Assembly: GCA_937888725.1 (NCBI GenBank)
Contig: CALARE010000009.1
Location: 9,315-73,314 of the forward strand
Origin: an uncultured Alphaproteobacteria bacterium
GTDB lineage: Bacteria > Pseudomonadota > Alphaproteobacteria > CAAHEQ01 > UBA3637
DNA length: 64,000 nt
Direction: 5' to 3'
Under the pieces are notes generated by a model that worked only from the letters and a program-made list of their open reading frames with translations, did no database searches and had not been told where the DNA came from. Shown here piece after piece: positions 52,721 through 61,255 of this stretch. Positions within the stretch are counted from its first letter, which is position 1. Each line of letters begins with the position of its first letter. The position numbers were made by a program, and so were the translations under genes.

Positions 52721-53926
52721 ATGACAATTCCATATAAAATTGCCCCACGTCTTGTATATGTGGTTAATGCGTTACAAAATATGTTATTCCCCATCCCCAT
52801 TTTAATGCTTTTTTATGGGTTTAAAGGGGTTGGAATTGGGGACTTTTACCTCATTCAATCAATTGCTCTTGCAATGGTGTTTCTGCTTGAAATTCCAACG
52901 GGATATGTTGCTGATTTATTCTCTCGTAAATTAACGCTTATTATTGGCTTGATGGGGTGGATTCTTGGTTATTTTTGTTGGATATTTGGCACTGGTTTTA
53001 CCTTTATTTTATTAGGGGAACTCATTTTTTCAATTGGGATAAGCTTTATTTCTGGCACATTAGATGCTTATTTATATGACCTATTAAAACAGAATAAAAA
53101 ACAACACCTCTATCATAAAAAACTTTCAAAAATGACAACATTTGGAAATATTGGGCTTTTTGTTGCAACATTGACAGGATCATTTTTCTATGAATTTTTA
53201 AGTCCAGTTGCACCAGCTGTTTTATCAACCATTGCCCTTTGTTTTGCCATCATCATAATGATGATTTTGCCCGATGTAAAAGAAAGCCGTCGGAAAGTTC
53301 AAAAAAATAAAAGCAAGTGGCGTGATATTTTGGATATCTCAAAATCAGCTATTCAAAATAAACATATCAAATGGCTGATGATTTTTCCCGCTTTTTATGG
53401 TGCTTTAACCCTCACCTTGATGTGGGGACTTCAAAGCGTTATGATTGCGACAAATATCCCCGTTTATTTGTTCAGTTTTGTGGTGGGTGCAAATGCCTTT
53501 GGACGAATTTTATGGTCCCTATCTGCGGGGAAAATTTTAGATACAGTCGGACTAAATAAGGCCATTTTTATCTTATGTTCTTTGCTAAGCATCAGCTTAA
53601 TTGCAGCTATTTTATCAACAAGCGTACCGCCTGTGTTTGTTTATTTCTGCCTATTTTTAATGATTATTTCTGCAGGGTCAAGAGTGCTTTTAAGTATTGT
53701 ATCAACAACACTTATCAACCACCAAATCCAATCGGATGAAAGAGCAACGGTGTTATCTGTTAAAAATATGGTAGACAAAATTGCCTCTTGCTTTGCCATG
53801 TTGATGCTCAAACCCTTATTTGACCATTTTTCAACCGCTCAAACATTTTTAATAATCAGCGTACTGATTGTCCCGATTTTAATCAGTGCATATAACCTAT
53901 TTAAATTAAATATTTCGCAAAAATAA
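52721..53926 (+). CDS. MFS transporter
   Basis: 401 residues, about 12 membrane helices. The loop 2-3 signature is GYVADLFSRKLTLIIG (MFS motif A), followed by paired hydrophobic bundles and a charged central loop (PDVKESRRKVQKNKSKWRD). The substrate cannot be inferred; the family includes drug, sugar and osmolyte carriers. It starts one base after the stop of the phosphodiesterase gene, so the two proteins may act on the same compound. Confidence 0.88.
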   Translation: MTIPYKIAPRLVYVVNALQNMLFPIPILMLFYGFKGVGIGDFYLIQSIALAMVFLLEIPTGYVADLFSRKLTLIIGLMGWILGYFCWIFGTGFTFILLGELIFSIGISFISGTLDAYLYDLLKQNKKQHLYHKKLSKMTTFGNIGLFVATLTGSFFYEFLSPVAPAVLSTIALCFAIIIMMILPDVKESRRKVQKNKSKWRDILDISKSAIQNKHIKWLMIFPAFYGALTLTLMWGLQSVMIATNIPVYLFSFVVGANAFGRILWSLSAGKILDTVGLNKAIFILCSLLSISLIAAILSTSVPPVFVYFCLFLMIISAGSRVLLSIVSTTLINHQIQSDERATVLSVKNMVDKIASCFAMLMLKPLFDHFSTAQTFLIISVLIVPILISAYNLFKLNISQK

Positions 53927-53938
53927 AAGGATGAATTT

Positions 53939-54976
53939 ATGAATAAAAGCCTTATTGAACAATATGTAGAGTTGATTATAAACAACCTTCCTAAATTCAA
54001 TTACAAAAAAGGTGCGTTTCAAAGGGAAAAACTTTCCTTTAAGAAAGAGGCGTTCAAAATTGATGCCACCCTTTCAAATGAAGAACAATTAACAGAACTT
54101 GGCAAGATTATTGAAAAACATATCCCCGATAACCATATTAATATCATCACAAAAGAAGGGGCAAAAGTGAACAGGGATATCCCCCTTTATCAAAACAATA
54201 TTGCCTATCAACCAAACGAGATGTTAACCAGGTTTAAAATATCTAATAAAGACGGGATAAATGGCTGTTTTTATCTTGGGACAAAAAAAATAGCTGGGAA
54301 AAATGTGGGCGTTGTGAGTATACCATCCTTTTTCCACAACGGCACACAAGAGCAAGATGACAATCAACAAAAATTTATTGATGCTTTTTTCAAAATGAAA
54401 AAAGAGCAAAAATGGACGGACATTATTTTTGATTTTCGAGGGAATTATGGTGGAGATGCGACCATTATCAAAGAAATTGCCGAACGTTTATCAGGGAAAG
54501 AGGTTTTTTATAGCAACACAACAAAAGTTATCACCCCCTACCCCCTTTATCAAGAGCATAAAAAAGCTTTTGCTGAAAAAGAACATACAATTGATATGCC
54601 TTCTTTTACAAAAAAACAACAAGAAGGCGATGCTTTTAATGGTGAGATTTATATTTTGCAAGATAGATGCAATGCCTCCAGTGCGGAAGGTGCCATTTTT
54701 ATGCTCTCACAACTTAAAAATGTCACCACAATTGGTGAAAACACCTTTGGTGCTTTTCAAGGGGGGGCAACGGTTGAGTTAAAAATGCCTTATGGCTCTC
54801 TTTTAATCGGGACAGAATATCGTGAACGTTTTTCAAAAAAGGGAGAACCCATCCTTGAAAAGGAAGGGATAAAGCCCGACATTTTTGTGATAAGTGAAAA
54901 AGCCTTTGAAACAGCTGTATCAAGAATCACAGCCATTGAAACGCAAAAACGCAACCTATCAAACAACGAAAAATAA
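53939..54976 (+). CDS. S41 family (C-terminal-processing-like) serine peptidase
   Basis: 345 residues. The S41 core is visible: IIFDFRGNYGGDATII (strand with FRGNxGG), QDRCNASSAEGAIFML where the second Ser is the nucleophile, and TFGAFQGGATVELKMPYG. No PDZ domain and no signal peptide, so it resembles the compact S41 proteins of unknown targets more than the periplasmic CtpA. Third gene of the operon with a phosphodiesterase and MFS carrier, AAAAGGATGAATTT before ATG. Confidence 0.85.
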   Translation: MNKSLIEQYVELIINNLPKFNYKKGAFQREKLSFKKEAFKIDATLSNEEQLTELGKIIEKHIPDNHINIITKEGAKVNRDIPLYQNNIAYQPNEMLTRFKISNKDGINGCFYLGTKKIAGKNVGVVSIPSFFHNGTQEQDDNQQKFIDAFFKMKKEQKWTDIIFDFRGNYGGDATIIKEIAERLSGKEVFYSNTTKVITPYPLYQEHKKAFAEKEHTIDMPSFTKKQQEGDAFNGEIYILQDRCNASSAEGAIFMLSQLKNVTTIGENTFGAFQGGATVELKMPYGSLLIGTEYRERFSKKGEPILEKEGIKPDIFVISEKAFETAVSRITAIETQKRNLSNNEK

Positions 54977-55015
54977 AACCTTTAAAACAGTCTTATTTGA
55001 TATTATACAAAACAT

Positions 55016-55044
55016 TTGACAAGAATTTTGTTTTTTGATATAAT
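55016..55044 (+). promoter_or_regulatory. Consensus promoter of the triple-repeat gene
   Basis: Perfect TTGACA (55016-55021), 17 bp, perfect TATAAT (55039-55044), so unusually strong. Confidence 0.8.
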
Positions 55045-55073
55045 GGGATTTCATTTCGTTAAAAAAGGATACC

Positions 55074-55928
55074 ATGCAAGAACAAAATAAAGAGTTCAAA
55101 TATCTCACCCCCAAAAAAATCGCACAAATGGCTCAATGTGATTCAAAGCTTGTGCGACCTTATTTTGAAAAATTCTATTTAAAACGCCTTACCTATATGG
55201 ATAAAGGGGAAGAACGCCCTCTTATCCGCTTGATGCGAAAAGAGAATAAATTTGCCCTTTTGTTAAAAAACACGACAACATCCTTGCGTGCTTTTTATGA
55301 ACAATGTGTTAAAATGAGTGCTTATTTTGTCTTACCTGTAAAACAAGATGGAATGCTCACACCAAATGAAATGCGTGACAAATGGGGTCGGACACATGAT
55401 CTTTATCGTGATTTGGTTGAAGATGCCTATCAAGAAAAAATCTTTTTTGAAGAAAATGGCATTCAAAAACCATTGATTATTATGGTTAAAAACCCTTATA
55501 AACCTGTTCTTGTTTTACAAGCTGGCGAAAAGGCTTTGAATCGATTTATTGAATTTACGCATGAAAAAGGGGAACATATTAATTTTAATATACCCCCTAG
55601 ACGTGAAGCCTCAATGCTGAGTGCCACTAACTTGCATTATCGGTTTGGTGTGGCTTATGATTTATTAAACCAATTTTTTCAAAAATATTATGAAGAAGGC
55701 AAAACATTTGACGTAGATGGGAAAAGTTACCCTCTTGTTCAAAAGGTTCGCTCTGAAAAGATTGTTTTATTAACCTTACACGAACATCCTAATGCATTGT
55801 TAAAATTTAAAACCCTTTTTGAACAAGAAACAGATATTCCTCTTGGTAAAAGAGATGTCACAACACAAGAAACCCCCATTCTTAAAAAAACGCAACATCC
55901 ACAAAACAACTTGGAAAATGAGGGATAG
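55074..55928 (+). CDS. Protein of three tandem HTH-like repeats, unknown function
   Basis: 284 residues, not recognised. Three homologous units at about 10-77, 94-162 and 181-250 each begin with a [YM]L[TS] helix-turn-helix-like segment (YLTPKKIAQMAQCDSKLV, MLTPNEMRDKWGRTHDLY, MLSATNLHYRFGVAYDLL), then an acidic/aromatic turn, then a PL[IV] beta strand pair. This suggests three small winged-helix-like DNA-binding modules in one chain. The tail after 255 is disordered. A perfect consensus promoter drives it, and a 12-bp inverted repeat overlaps its stop codon. AAAGGATACC precedes the ATG. Confidence 0.7.
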   Translation: MQEQNKEFKYLTPKKIAQMAQCDSKLVRPYFEKFYLKRLTYMDKGEERPLIRLMRKENKFALLLKNTTTSLRAFYEQCVKMSAYFVLPVKQDGMLTPNEMRDKWGRTHDLYRDLVEDAYQEKIFFEENGIQKPLIIMVKNPYKPVLVLQAGEKALNRFIEFTHEKGEHINFNIPPRREASMLSATNLHYRFGVAYDLLNQFFQKYYEEGKTFDVDGKSYPLVQKVRSEKIVLLTLHEHPNALLKFKTLFEQETDIPLGKRDVTTQETPILKKTQHPQNNLENEG

Positions 55929-55978
55929 CACCCCTTAAAAAAAAAGAACAAATGTTCTAACCATCTTATCCCTCATTT
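55916..55978. repeat. 12-bp perfect inverted repeat over the stop of the 55074 gene
   Basis: AAATGAGGGATA (55916-55927) and TATCCCTCATTT (55967-55978), separated by 39 bp that contain the first AGAACAAATGTTCT box. It would form a long stem-loop in RNA. Confidence 0.65.
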
Positions 55979-56046
55979 AAATATTAAAGGAACAAATGTT
56001 CTCCTCTTGCACTCTCCCAAAGAACAGATTATAAGAACAAATGTTC
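55946..56046. promoter_or_regulatory. Three palindromic GAACAAATGTTC boxes
   Basis: Boxes at 55946-55957, 55990-56001 and 56035-56046, spaced 44 and 45 bp apart; flanks extend two of them to AGAACAAATGTTCT. They lie 200-300 bp upstream of the 56307 promoter. A half-site-like GAACA occurs near 56022. The shape (GAAC-N4-GTTC) resembles Gram-positive LexA boxes, not the alphaproteobacterial direct-repeat LexA site. The rest of 55929-56240 shows no gene. Confidence 0.6.
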
Positions 56047-56263
56047 TCATCTCTTTAAATGCGCATTTTGCGTACAAGTTGTCATAACATTTGTATCAAG
56101 AAAAAAGCTTCCATTCACCAAAAAAAAGCGGAAAATAAAAGAAATAAAAAACAAAAAAACAGCAAATAACAATTTTATCATTAAAAAAATATTATTAAAA
56201 TACAATGTGTTATTTTTTTGTAAAACTTTTTTAAAAAATTTTGTATACTTATTTTCAAAAATA

Positions 56264-56272
56264 TGGTATAAT
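56264..56272 (+). promoter_or_regulatory. Extended -10 promoter of the 56307 gene
   Basis: TGG followed by perfect TATAAT (56267-56272), an extended -10 element; the -35 region is poor (TATACT at 56244-56249). Confidence 0.55.
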
Positions 56273-56306
56273 ATTTGTACCAACAACAAAAATGAAAGGA
56301 CGACAA

Positions 56307-56993
56307 ATGACACAAACAAGATCAACACTCTTAGAAAATAATCCCACATACATTCAAAAATCAATGTCTCAAGAAGATAAAGAAGCCTTAACCATAAGAA
56401 TAAGATTAAATGAAAGTCTTTATGAATTAAAGAAAAGCCAAAAAAAAGAAAACGTTTTTTCAAAATTCCTCATCGGTACATCCATCGCTCTTGGTGGCAT
56501 TACTTTATGGGGTACATATAAGGATAAAGACTTTAATATCCCAATGCTTGCTGCAACCACCATCGGTGTTAATTTGGCAGGTTCCGCTTTAAGACGCAAA
56601 TCAATGCGTGAAGAAGTTGAAACCATCCGTAACACGACAGCAAGATTTAATAATCCACAAAACACAAAAACAACCCAAAAGATGGCGGCTAATGTTCAAT
56701 CGGCAAACGGCGATACTGCTTATCCGATACTTCCTCAAGGTACTAGTGCAGCAAAAATGAGACGTAACTTTTTACAAACGCTTTCAACCATTGTCATGGC
56801 TGGTTCTCCCATCTTTGGGTCATTATCTGGCGTTTTAATTGGTGGTTCATTGGCAGCTTTTGTCTCTTATGGTAACGATGTCCGCGTGAGAAGATGCGCT
56901 TCTAGAATGAAGAAGCATTTGGGACGCGCTATGCCAAAAATGATTACCAATCCTTATAAAAAAAGCATTGGTGATGAACGAGGTGATAGATAA
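56307..56993 (+). CDS. Small membrane protein of unknown function
   Basis: 228 residues. Two hydrophobic segments near 50-68 (FLIGTSIALGGITLWG) and 77-95 (IPMLAATTIGVNLAG), and a hydrophobic Gly/Ser-rich block near 160-190 (MAGSPIFGSLSGVLIGG), separated by charged loops. The C-terminus is strongly basic (RMKKHLGRAMPKM). No family recognised. The start is fixed by AAAGGACGACAA before ATG. The three GAACAAATGTTC boxes lie upstream and a strong terminator follows, so it is a single-gene unit, perhaps under the control of the protein that binds those boxes. Confidence 0.7.
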   Translation: MTQTRSTLLENNPTYIQKSMSQEDKEALTIRIRLNESLYELKKSQKKENVFSKFLIGTSIALGGITLWGTYKDKDFNIPMLAATTIGVNLAGSALRRKSMREEVETIRNTTARFNNPQNTKTTQKMAANVQSANGDTAYPILPQGTSAAKMRRNFLQTLSTIVMAGSPIFGSLSGVLIGGSLAAFVSYGNDVRVRRCASRMKKHLGRAMPKMITNPYKKSIGDERGDR

Positions 56994-57020
56994 GAATATT
57001 ATTTTTCGCAAAAAGGTATC

Positions 57021-57054
57021 GGGCGGTTGGTTAAACCGCCCTTTCTTTTTTTAA
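57021..57054 (+). terminator. Strong terminator after the 56307 gene
   Basis: Perfect 8-bp GC-rich stem GGGCGGTT/AACCGCCC (57021-57028 with 57034-57041) and T-run. Confidence 0.85.
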
Positions 57055-57079
57055 AACAAACACATTAACCAATCAAGCA

Positions 57080-57763
57080 TTAGCTGTTATGTTTTAAATA
57101 ATCTTTTAAGTAATCAAGCCAATCATGAGCCTGATTCTCATTAAAAAAAGCAACCAAAAAATCAATCATAAACTGGTGGCGTTTTGCCCCTTCTGCTTGA
57201 GCCGTCTTGGTGAATAAAAGATGATTTAATTTTAAGAGCTTATCAAAAAAATGGTTGATAATGGGTGGATTTTCCTGTGCCATTTGTTGATATTTTTGTG
57301 CATCTAGGCTTGCCTCTGGGAAATACCCCCTATCAAACATAGGAGCCCCTCTTGAAAGGCCATATTCCATTGTTCTGACAATCGCCATCGCCCCCATGGC
57401 ATCAAGCATATCCGCATCTGAAACGATTTTTCCTTCAAGCGATTGCGGATAAAGCCCTTTTAAGCGGTTGGAATACCCCATCGAGCCAATAATGTCACAT
57501 ACTTGTTGTTGTGTATGTATTGCAATGCCAACCTTTTGCATAATACTTTTTGCATTTAAAAGAAGGGAGGATTTTTCTTTTCCCACAAATTTATAATCAT
57601 CCGCATCATGCAATAAAGATGCCAACGCAATCACATCTTTATCTCCCCCTTCTTGCTCAGCTAAAAAAAGAGCCATTTTATAAACACGCTCGATATGATC
57701 AAATGCATGACCAGATGCCGTTTCCATTAAATTAAAAACATCTTTTTTCACAAGTTCTATCAT
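57080..57763 (-). CDS. HD-domain phosphohydrolase (YedJ-like)
   Basis: 227 residues. Metal-binding His and HD pair: GHAFDHIERV (His23) and ALASLLHDADD (His52-Asp53), with the last Asp in VSDADMLDAMGA. This is the HD fold of small-molecule or nucleotide phosphatases like YedJ; the substrate is not known. The start at 57763 follows AAAGGAGAATTTCTT. The longer open frame is rejected because it lacks a site and begins before it. Confidence 0.85.
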   Translation of the reverse strand: MIELVKKDVFNLMETASGHAFDHIERVYKMALFLAEQEGGDKDVIALASLLHDADDYKFVGKEKSSLLLNAKSIMQKVGIAIHTQQQVCDIIGSMGYSNRLKGLYPQSLEGKIVSDADMLDAMGAMAIVRTMEYGLSRGAPMFDRGYFPEASLDAQKYQQMAQENPPIINHFFDKLLKLNHLLFTKTAQAEGAKRHQFMIDFLVAFFNENQAHDWLDYLKDYLKHNS

Positions 57764-57836
57764 AAGAAATTCTCCTTTATTTTTATTTAATAAAAGAAAT
57801 ATATCCTTTGTCAATAATCAAAATTCAACAAAAAAA

Positions 57837-57865
57837 TTGACAATGAGGCTATCGTATGATACAAT
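57837..57865 (+). promoter_or_regulatory. Promoter of the 57893 radical SAM gene
   Basis: Perfect TTGACA (57837-57842), 17 bp, TACAAT (57860-57865). Confidence 0.75.
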
Positions 57866-57892
57866 GCGTAAAGATTTATTAAGGAATGTCAA

Positions 57893-59248
57893 ATGAGAAA
57901 TCACCTACAAAAGATACGCATACAAGCTCAAAGCAAACCTTCTATTCTAGGACAAGAAGGGATACTTAATCTTTTGCTATTAACTGAAACCTATTCACCA
58001 GAAATATTGGTTGAAGCCTCTTATCAGTGGGATACCATTCCTGACTTTATTAAACACGCAACTCCTTTTAAAATCAAACATATCATTGAACAAATCCCCC
58101 TCATGTCAACTGGGGAAATTCAAAAAGCATTAGACACCTATTGGACAATAAAGGGGCGTGATGTATTAAAAGCTTATCAAAATTGTCCCCTGCCCTTACA
58201 AAATGGTCCTTTTAATAATAAACACACTAACAAACGACATAATATCCTATCTAAAAAAGGGGAAAGAGCGTTGCTACTCCTTGAAAATGCGATAAAAGAA
58301 CAAATGTTCTCATCTAAAACAGCTCAGCTGGGTGAAAGCGTGGCAAATAAATTTCTCATTAATTTAACGCATTATAAATCATTTAACATTGACCCTAATT
58401 TATTACCACGCACTTATCATGAGGTAAATAGAGATAAAACGATCTATCCCGTCCTCCAATTATCAGAAGGCTGTCCCAATAATTGTAGCCATTGTCTGGC
58501 TCGGGCTGAGAATAAACTTTCTCACATGCCTTATCCCCTTTTCTTATCAATTCACAAAAAACTTTGGGATACCTATAAAACGCATCCCCTTTTAAATATT
58601 GATAGCCCCTATTTTAGCTATGCTGAAATATTCCAAATTTTTTTCGACAACTCAGATTTAATGGTGTATAAAGATCCAATTATAAATGCTGATTGTGGAG
58701 ATGTAAGCATTTATTTAACCTTGCAAAAAGCACCTCTGATCTTTTTAAGCAGAGGCTTACTTGAAAAAGAAAGTGAAGTTGCCTTTTCAAAAGTTCTTTA
58801 TGCTGGTAAAAATGTTTCTATATCCTTTGTCGACACGCCATTAGAAAACAAGCAGTTAAACATCAAACGCTTACACCGAACTTTAAAAGTGGCTGAAAAA
58901 ATGGGGGCAAAAGAGCAAATTCTCGTTGTTCATTATCATTTAAAAAGCGGTCCAAGCGTTCCTGAGGATATCTTTTTAGGGTTTAACAAGGTTGAAGAAC
59001 TTATTTTTGCAAGTGGCCGAGCCAAAAATTTGCCAACGCAAGAATTGGCTCATATCCCTGATGATTATTTCACAACACCTTATGTGATTAAACCAAATAT
59101 GGATATTTTAAAATTAGATATTCAAAATGGAGAGTATCATTATACTTATGTAAACAACTTATTGACCCCAAATTCAAAAAGAAAAGTCAGCTCACAAAAG
59201 AATGTGAATCATATCACACCCTCTCAACATTTTAAAGGGGATAACTAA
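57893..59248 (+). CDS. Unusual radical SAM-like protein
   Basis: 451 residues. QLSEGCPNNCSHCLARAEN contains the radical SAM C-x3-C-x2-C motif, but only at about residue 194; the first 180 residues form a helical domain of unknown type (TYSPEILVEASYQWDTIPDF onward). After the motif, barrel-like strands (VSIYLTLQKAPLIFLSRG, VSISFVDTP, ILVVHYHLKSGP) are present but the usual GGEP glycine motif is not clear. No SPASM cysteines follow. The function is unknown. The gene contains a fourth copy of the AGAACAAATGTTCT box at 58298-58309. Promoter and AAGGAATGTCAA start site are good. Confidence 0.72.
   Translation: MRNHLQKIRIQAQSKPSILGQEGILNLLLLTETYSPEILVEASYQWDTIPDFIKHATPFKIKHIIEQIPLMSTGEIQKALDTYWTIKGRDVLKAYQNCPLPLQNGPFNNKHTNKRHNILSKKGERALLLLENAIKEQMFSSKTAQLGESVANKFLINLTHYKSFNIDPNLLPRTYHEVNRDKTIYPVLQLSEGCPNNCSHCLARAENKLSHMPYPLFLSIHKKLWDTYKTHPLLNIDSPYFSYAEIFQIFFDNSDLMVYKDPIINADCGDVSIYLTLQKAPLIFLSRGLLEKESEVAFSKVLYAGKNVSISFVDTPLENKQLNIKRLHRTLKVAEKMGAKEQILVVHYHLKSGPSVPEDIFLGFNKVEELIFASGRAKNLPTQELAHIPDDYFTTPYVIKPNMDILKLDIQNGEYHYTYVNNLLTPNSKRKVSSQKNVNHITPSQHFKGDN
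58298..58309. repeat. Fourth GAACAAATGTTC box, inside a coding sequence
   Basis: Matches the box at 56035-56046 over about 20 bp including CATCT on its right; encodes KEQMFSS in the 57893 gene. Confidence 0.5.
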
Positions 59249-59315
59249 TGTTTAACAATTTTCACAGCTCAGTCCCCTTTATATGCCATATAGCATTCAA
59301 AATGAGAAAGAATAG

Positions 59316-60266
59316 CTACTCTCTACCACCCGTTTTTTGCTGCAATGGTGTACTTTGCCTTTGTTCAGATTGCTCATTTGTATTTTGATTAATTGAATTT
59401 TCCCCCAATGTCCGAGAGGCATTGGGCGTTTCTGACGCCATGGCGGATTCTGGTTTGATATAATCTTTTATAACTTCTTTAACCTTATCTGTATAAGCAT
59501 ACGTGTGAACTGGGATTTCTTTCCCATATTCATCCATTACCATTAAATTAGGATCAGCACCATGTTCTAAAAATAACGCAACTAATTCAGACTTAGCCTT
59601 ATAAGATGGTGACGCCAACAAATTATAAAAAGGGGATATTTCATTTTTTGTGTGATGATGTATATTTTTAACACCAATATTTGGATTAACCCCCGCCTCT
59701 AATAAAATTTCAATAGCCTCTTTTTCTTCTGCACGAGAGGCTCTTGTACGCATCACCCCATTTAACAGAATCGTTTGTTCCTTTTTAGGCCAGTTTTTAA
59801 TTTCAGGTGCAATCGCTCTTAATAATCGCAAAGCATCTTCACATTGATCATGCATTTCAAAATCGCCCTGGACACAATCTACAAATAAAGATGGGTTATT
59901 CTTTGCCATCTTACGTAATTCACTTGACGAATATCTGCGAAGCATGTCATTTGAGTTATCTGAGTATCTATCTATATTCTTCCCAGTGATGGATTCAATT
60001 GTCCCAGTTACAACACCATCCACAACCGATGAAACACCATTACTCACCTTACTAACACCAGATTCTATCCCTGGACCAATTCCTAAAATACCTGTTGTGG
60101 TATGAACCACTCCTTTGCCAATATTAACAACACCACCCGCTACATAGGTTGACGCATTCACAATCCCACCAATAAGAGATGAAATATAACCTTTTTTTTC
60201 TTCTGGTTTTTCTTGTTGTCCATCAAGAATTTGATCCATTTCTTCTAATTGTTCTTTATCTGACAT
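59316..60266 (-). CDS. Ankyrin-type protein with a Gly/Val-rich hydrophobic region
   Basis: 316 residues. Residues 1-24 are acidic; residues 27-95 are Gly/Val/Ser-rich (SSLIGGIVNASTYVAGGVVN, GKGVVHTTTGILGIGPG), possibly membrane-associating. From about 170 there are two or three degenerate ankyrin units (EAIEILLEAGVNPNIG, LVALFLEHGADPNLM). The tail is Gln/Asn/Ser-rich. Layout is like a host-directed effector, but no secretion signal is readable. ATG at 60266 follows ATGGAGGGAGAT. Same start context as the 4633 gene. Confidence 0.8.
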   Translation of the reverse strand: MSDKEQLEEMDQILDGQQEKPEEKKGYISSLIGGIVNASTYVAGGVVNIGKGVVHTTTGILGIGPGIESGVSKVSNGVSSVVDGVVTGTIESITGKNIDRYSDNSNDMLRRYSSSELRKMAKNNPSLFVDCVQGDFEMHDQCEDALRLLRAIAPEIKNWPKKEQTILLNGVMRTRASRAEEKEAIEILLEAGVNPNIGVKNIHHHTKNEISPFYNLLASPSYKAKSELVALFLEHGADPNLMVMDEYGKEIPVHTYAYTDKVKEVIKDYIKPESAMASETPNASRTLGENSINQNTNEQSEQRQSTPLQQKTGGRE

Positions 60267-60375
60267 ATCTCCCTCCATATACAACCAACTTCTTTTATTA
60301 TAACAAAATCCATACACCCTGTCAACAAAAGAAGAAAACAAAAAATCGTCTATTTTTCCCTTTAAAAAAAACAAT

Positions 60376-60404
60376 TTGATTCTTATGCATTAATATGCTA
60401 GACT
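60376..60404 (+). promoter_or_regulatory. Promoter of the 60430 gene
   Basis: TTGATT (60376-60381), 17 bp, TAGACT (60399-60404). Confidence 0.5.
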
Positions 60405-60429
60405 AAATAAAAAAAGGTGTAAGATACAA

Positions 60430-61254
60430 ATGCTTTATACATCAAGAATTTTAAAAGAAAACGAGCATGTTATAAAAGGTTATCACCTTTGCTTTAACCT
60501 TAAAAATGCACTTAATATTTGTCAAAATGGTACCAGCTTACAAGATAATGGCATTGGCGGACAGAAAGGGGGACTGTTTTTATGGCATAATTTTAAAGGT
60601 ACAGCTTATTGGTTGAAAAAATATCTCGCCTGTGAAAAACAAGCCTATCTCTCAGGACTAAATTATACGCCTGTACCAGAACACACATATATTCTTGAAT
60701 TTCATATCACAAAAACTGATTTTAGGCATCCAAACTGGCAACCTGATTTCGGATTAAATGGCAATATTTTTATCCCTCTTATATTAAAACATTTATATAA
60801 ACTTCATAAAAAAAATCTTTTAACACACAAAAAAGCTTTTTTTTATTTAAATTGCCCTCAATCAAAAGAAAGGACAAAAAAAATACTTATTTCAGAAATT
60901 GTCTTATCTGATAAAAATTTACATCTTTGTTCAAAAGATAAAACCATTGATATTTCTAACTTGAAAAAAAATTCCGTGCTTTATTCAGGTGTTATTCAAC
61001 ACTTACATGATTTTTTATATGCTAAATCTCATAATTATCGAAAAGAATTTTCACATTTTTTAAAAAAGATGTATAAAAAATCCGCACTCTTTGCCATGAA
61101 ATATTGTGGTAAAAAACCACTCAAACCTGTCGCGATTGAGATTTGGGACAGCAAACTTTTAACCCCTATTTCAAGGATGGAAAATATTTCTGTTTTTATG
61201 CAGGAAAAATCCTTTCATCAACCCTTATTTTATCAACAAAATATCAGACAATAA
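60430..61254 (+). CDS. Unknown protein, possibly ADP-ribosyltransferase-like
   Basis: 274 residues, no sure family. KGYHLCFNLKNALNICQNG followed by GGQKGGLFLWHNFKGTAYW has the spacing of the first conserved block and the GG-[LFY] strand of ADP-ribosyltransferase-fold proteins (YHxT...A..I...G...GGxY), but the catalytic Glu cannot be fixed. Its last 90 residues are basic and helical (KEFSHFLKKMYKKSALF). It lies 6 kb into a region of ankyrin- and ART-like genes. The start has AAAGGTG upstream and its own promoter. Confidence 0.5.
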   Translation: MLYTSRILKENEHVIKGYHLCFNLKNALNICQNGTSLQDNGIGGQKGGLFLWHNFKGTAYWLKKYLACEKQAYLSGLNYTPVPEHTYILEFHITKTDFRHPNWQPDFGLNGNIFIPLILKHLYKLHKKNLLTHKKAFFYLNCPQSKERTKKILISEIVLSDKNLHLCSKDKTIDISNLKKNSVLYSGVIQHLHDFLYAKSHNYRKEFSHFLKKMYKKSALFAMKYCGKKPLKPVAIEIWDSKLLTPISRMENISVFMQEKSFHQPLFYQQNIRQ

Positions 61255-61255
61255 C

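Noticed and set aside
55946..56046. The GAACAAATGTTC boxes as LexA operators
   Set aside because: GAAC-N4-GTTC is the Gram-positive LexA shape; alphaproteobacterial LexA uses GTTC-N7-GTTC direct repeats, and no SOS gene follows.
56047..56463. 138-codon hydrophobic open frame, minus strand
   Set aside because: It overlaps the promoter and start of the 56307 gene on the other strand and has no ribosome site; an AT-rich shadow.
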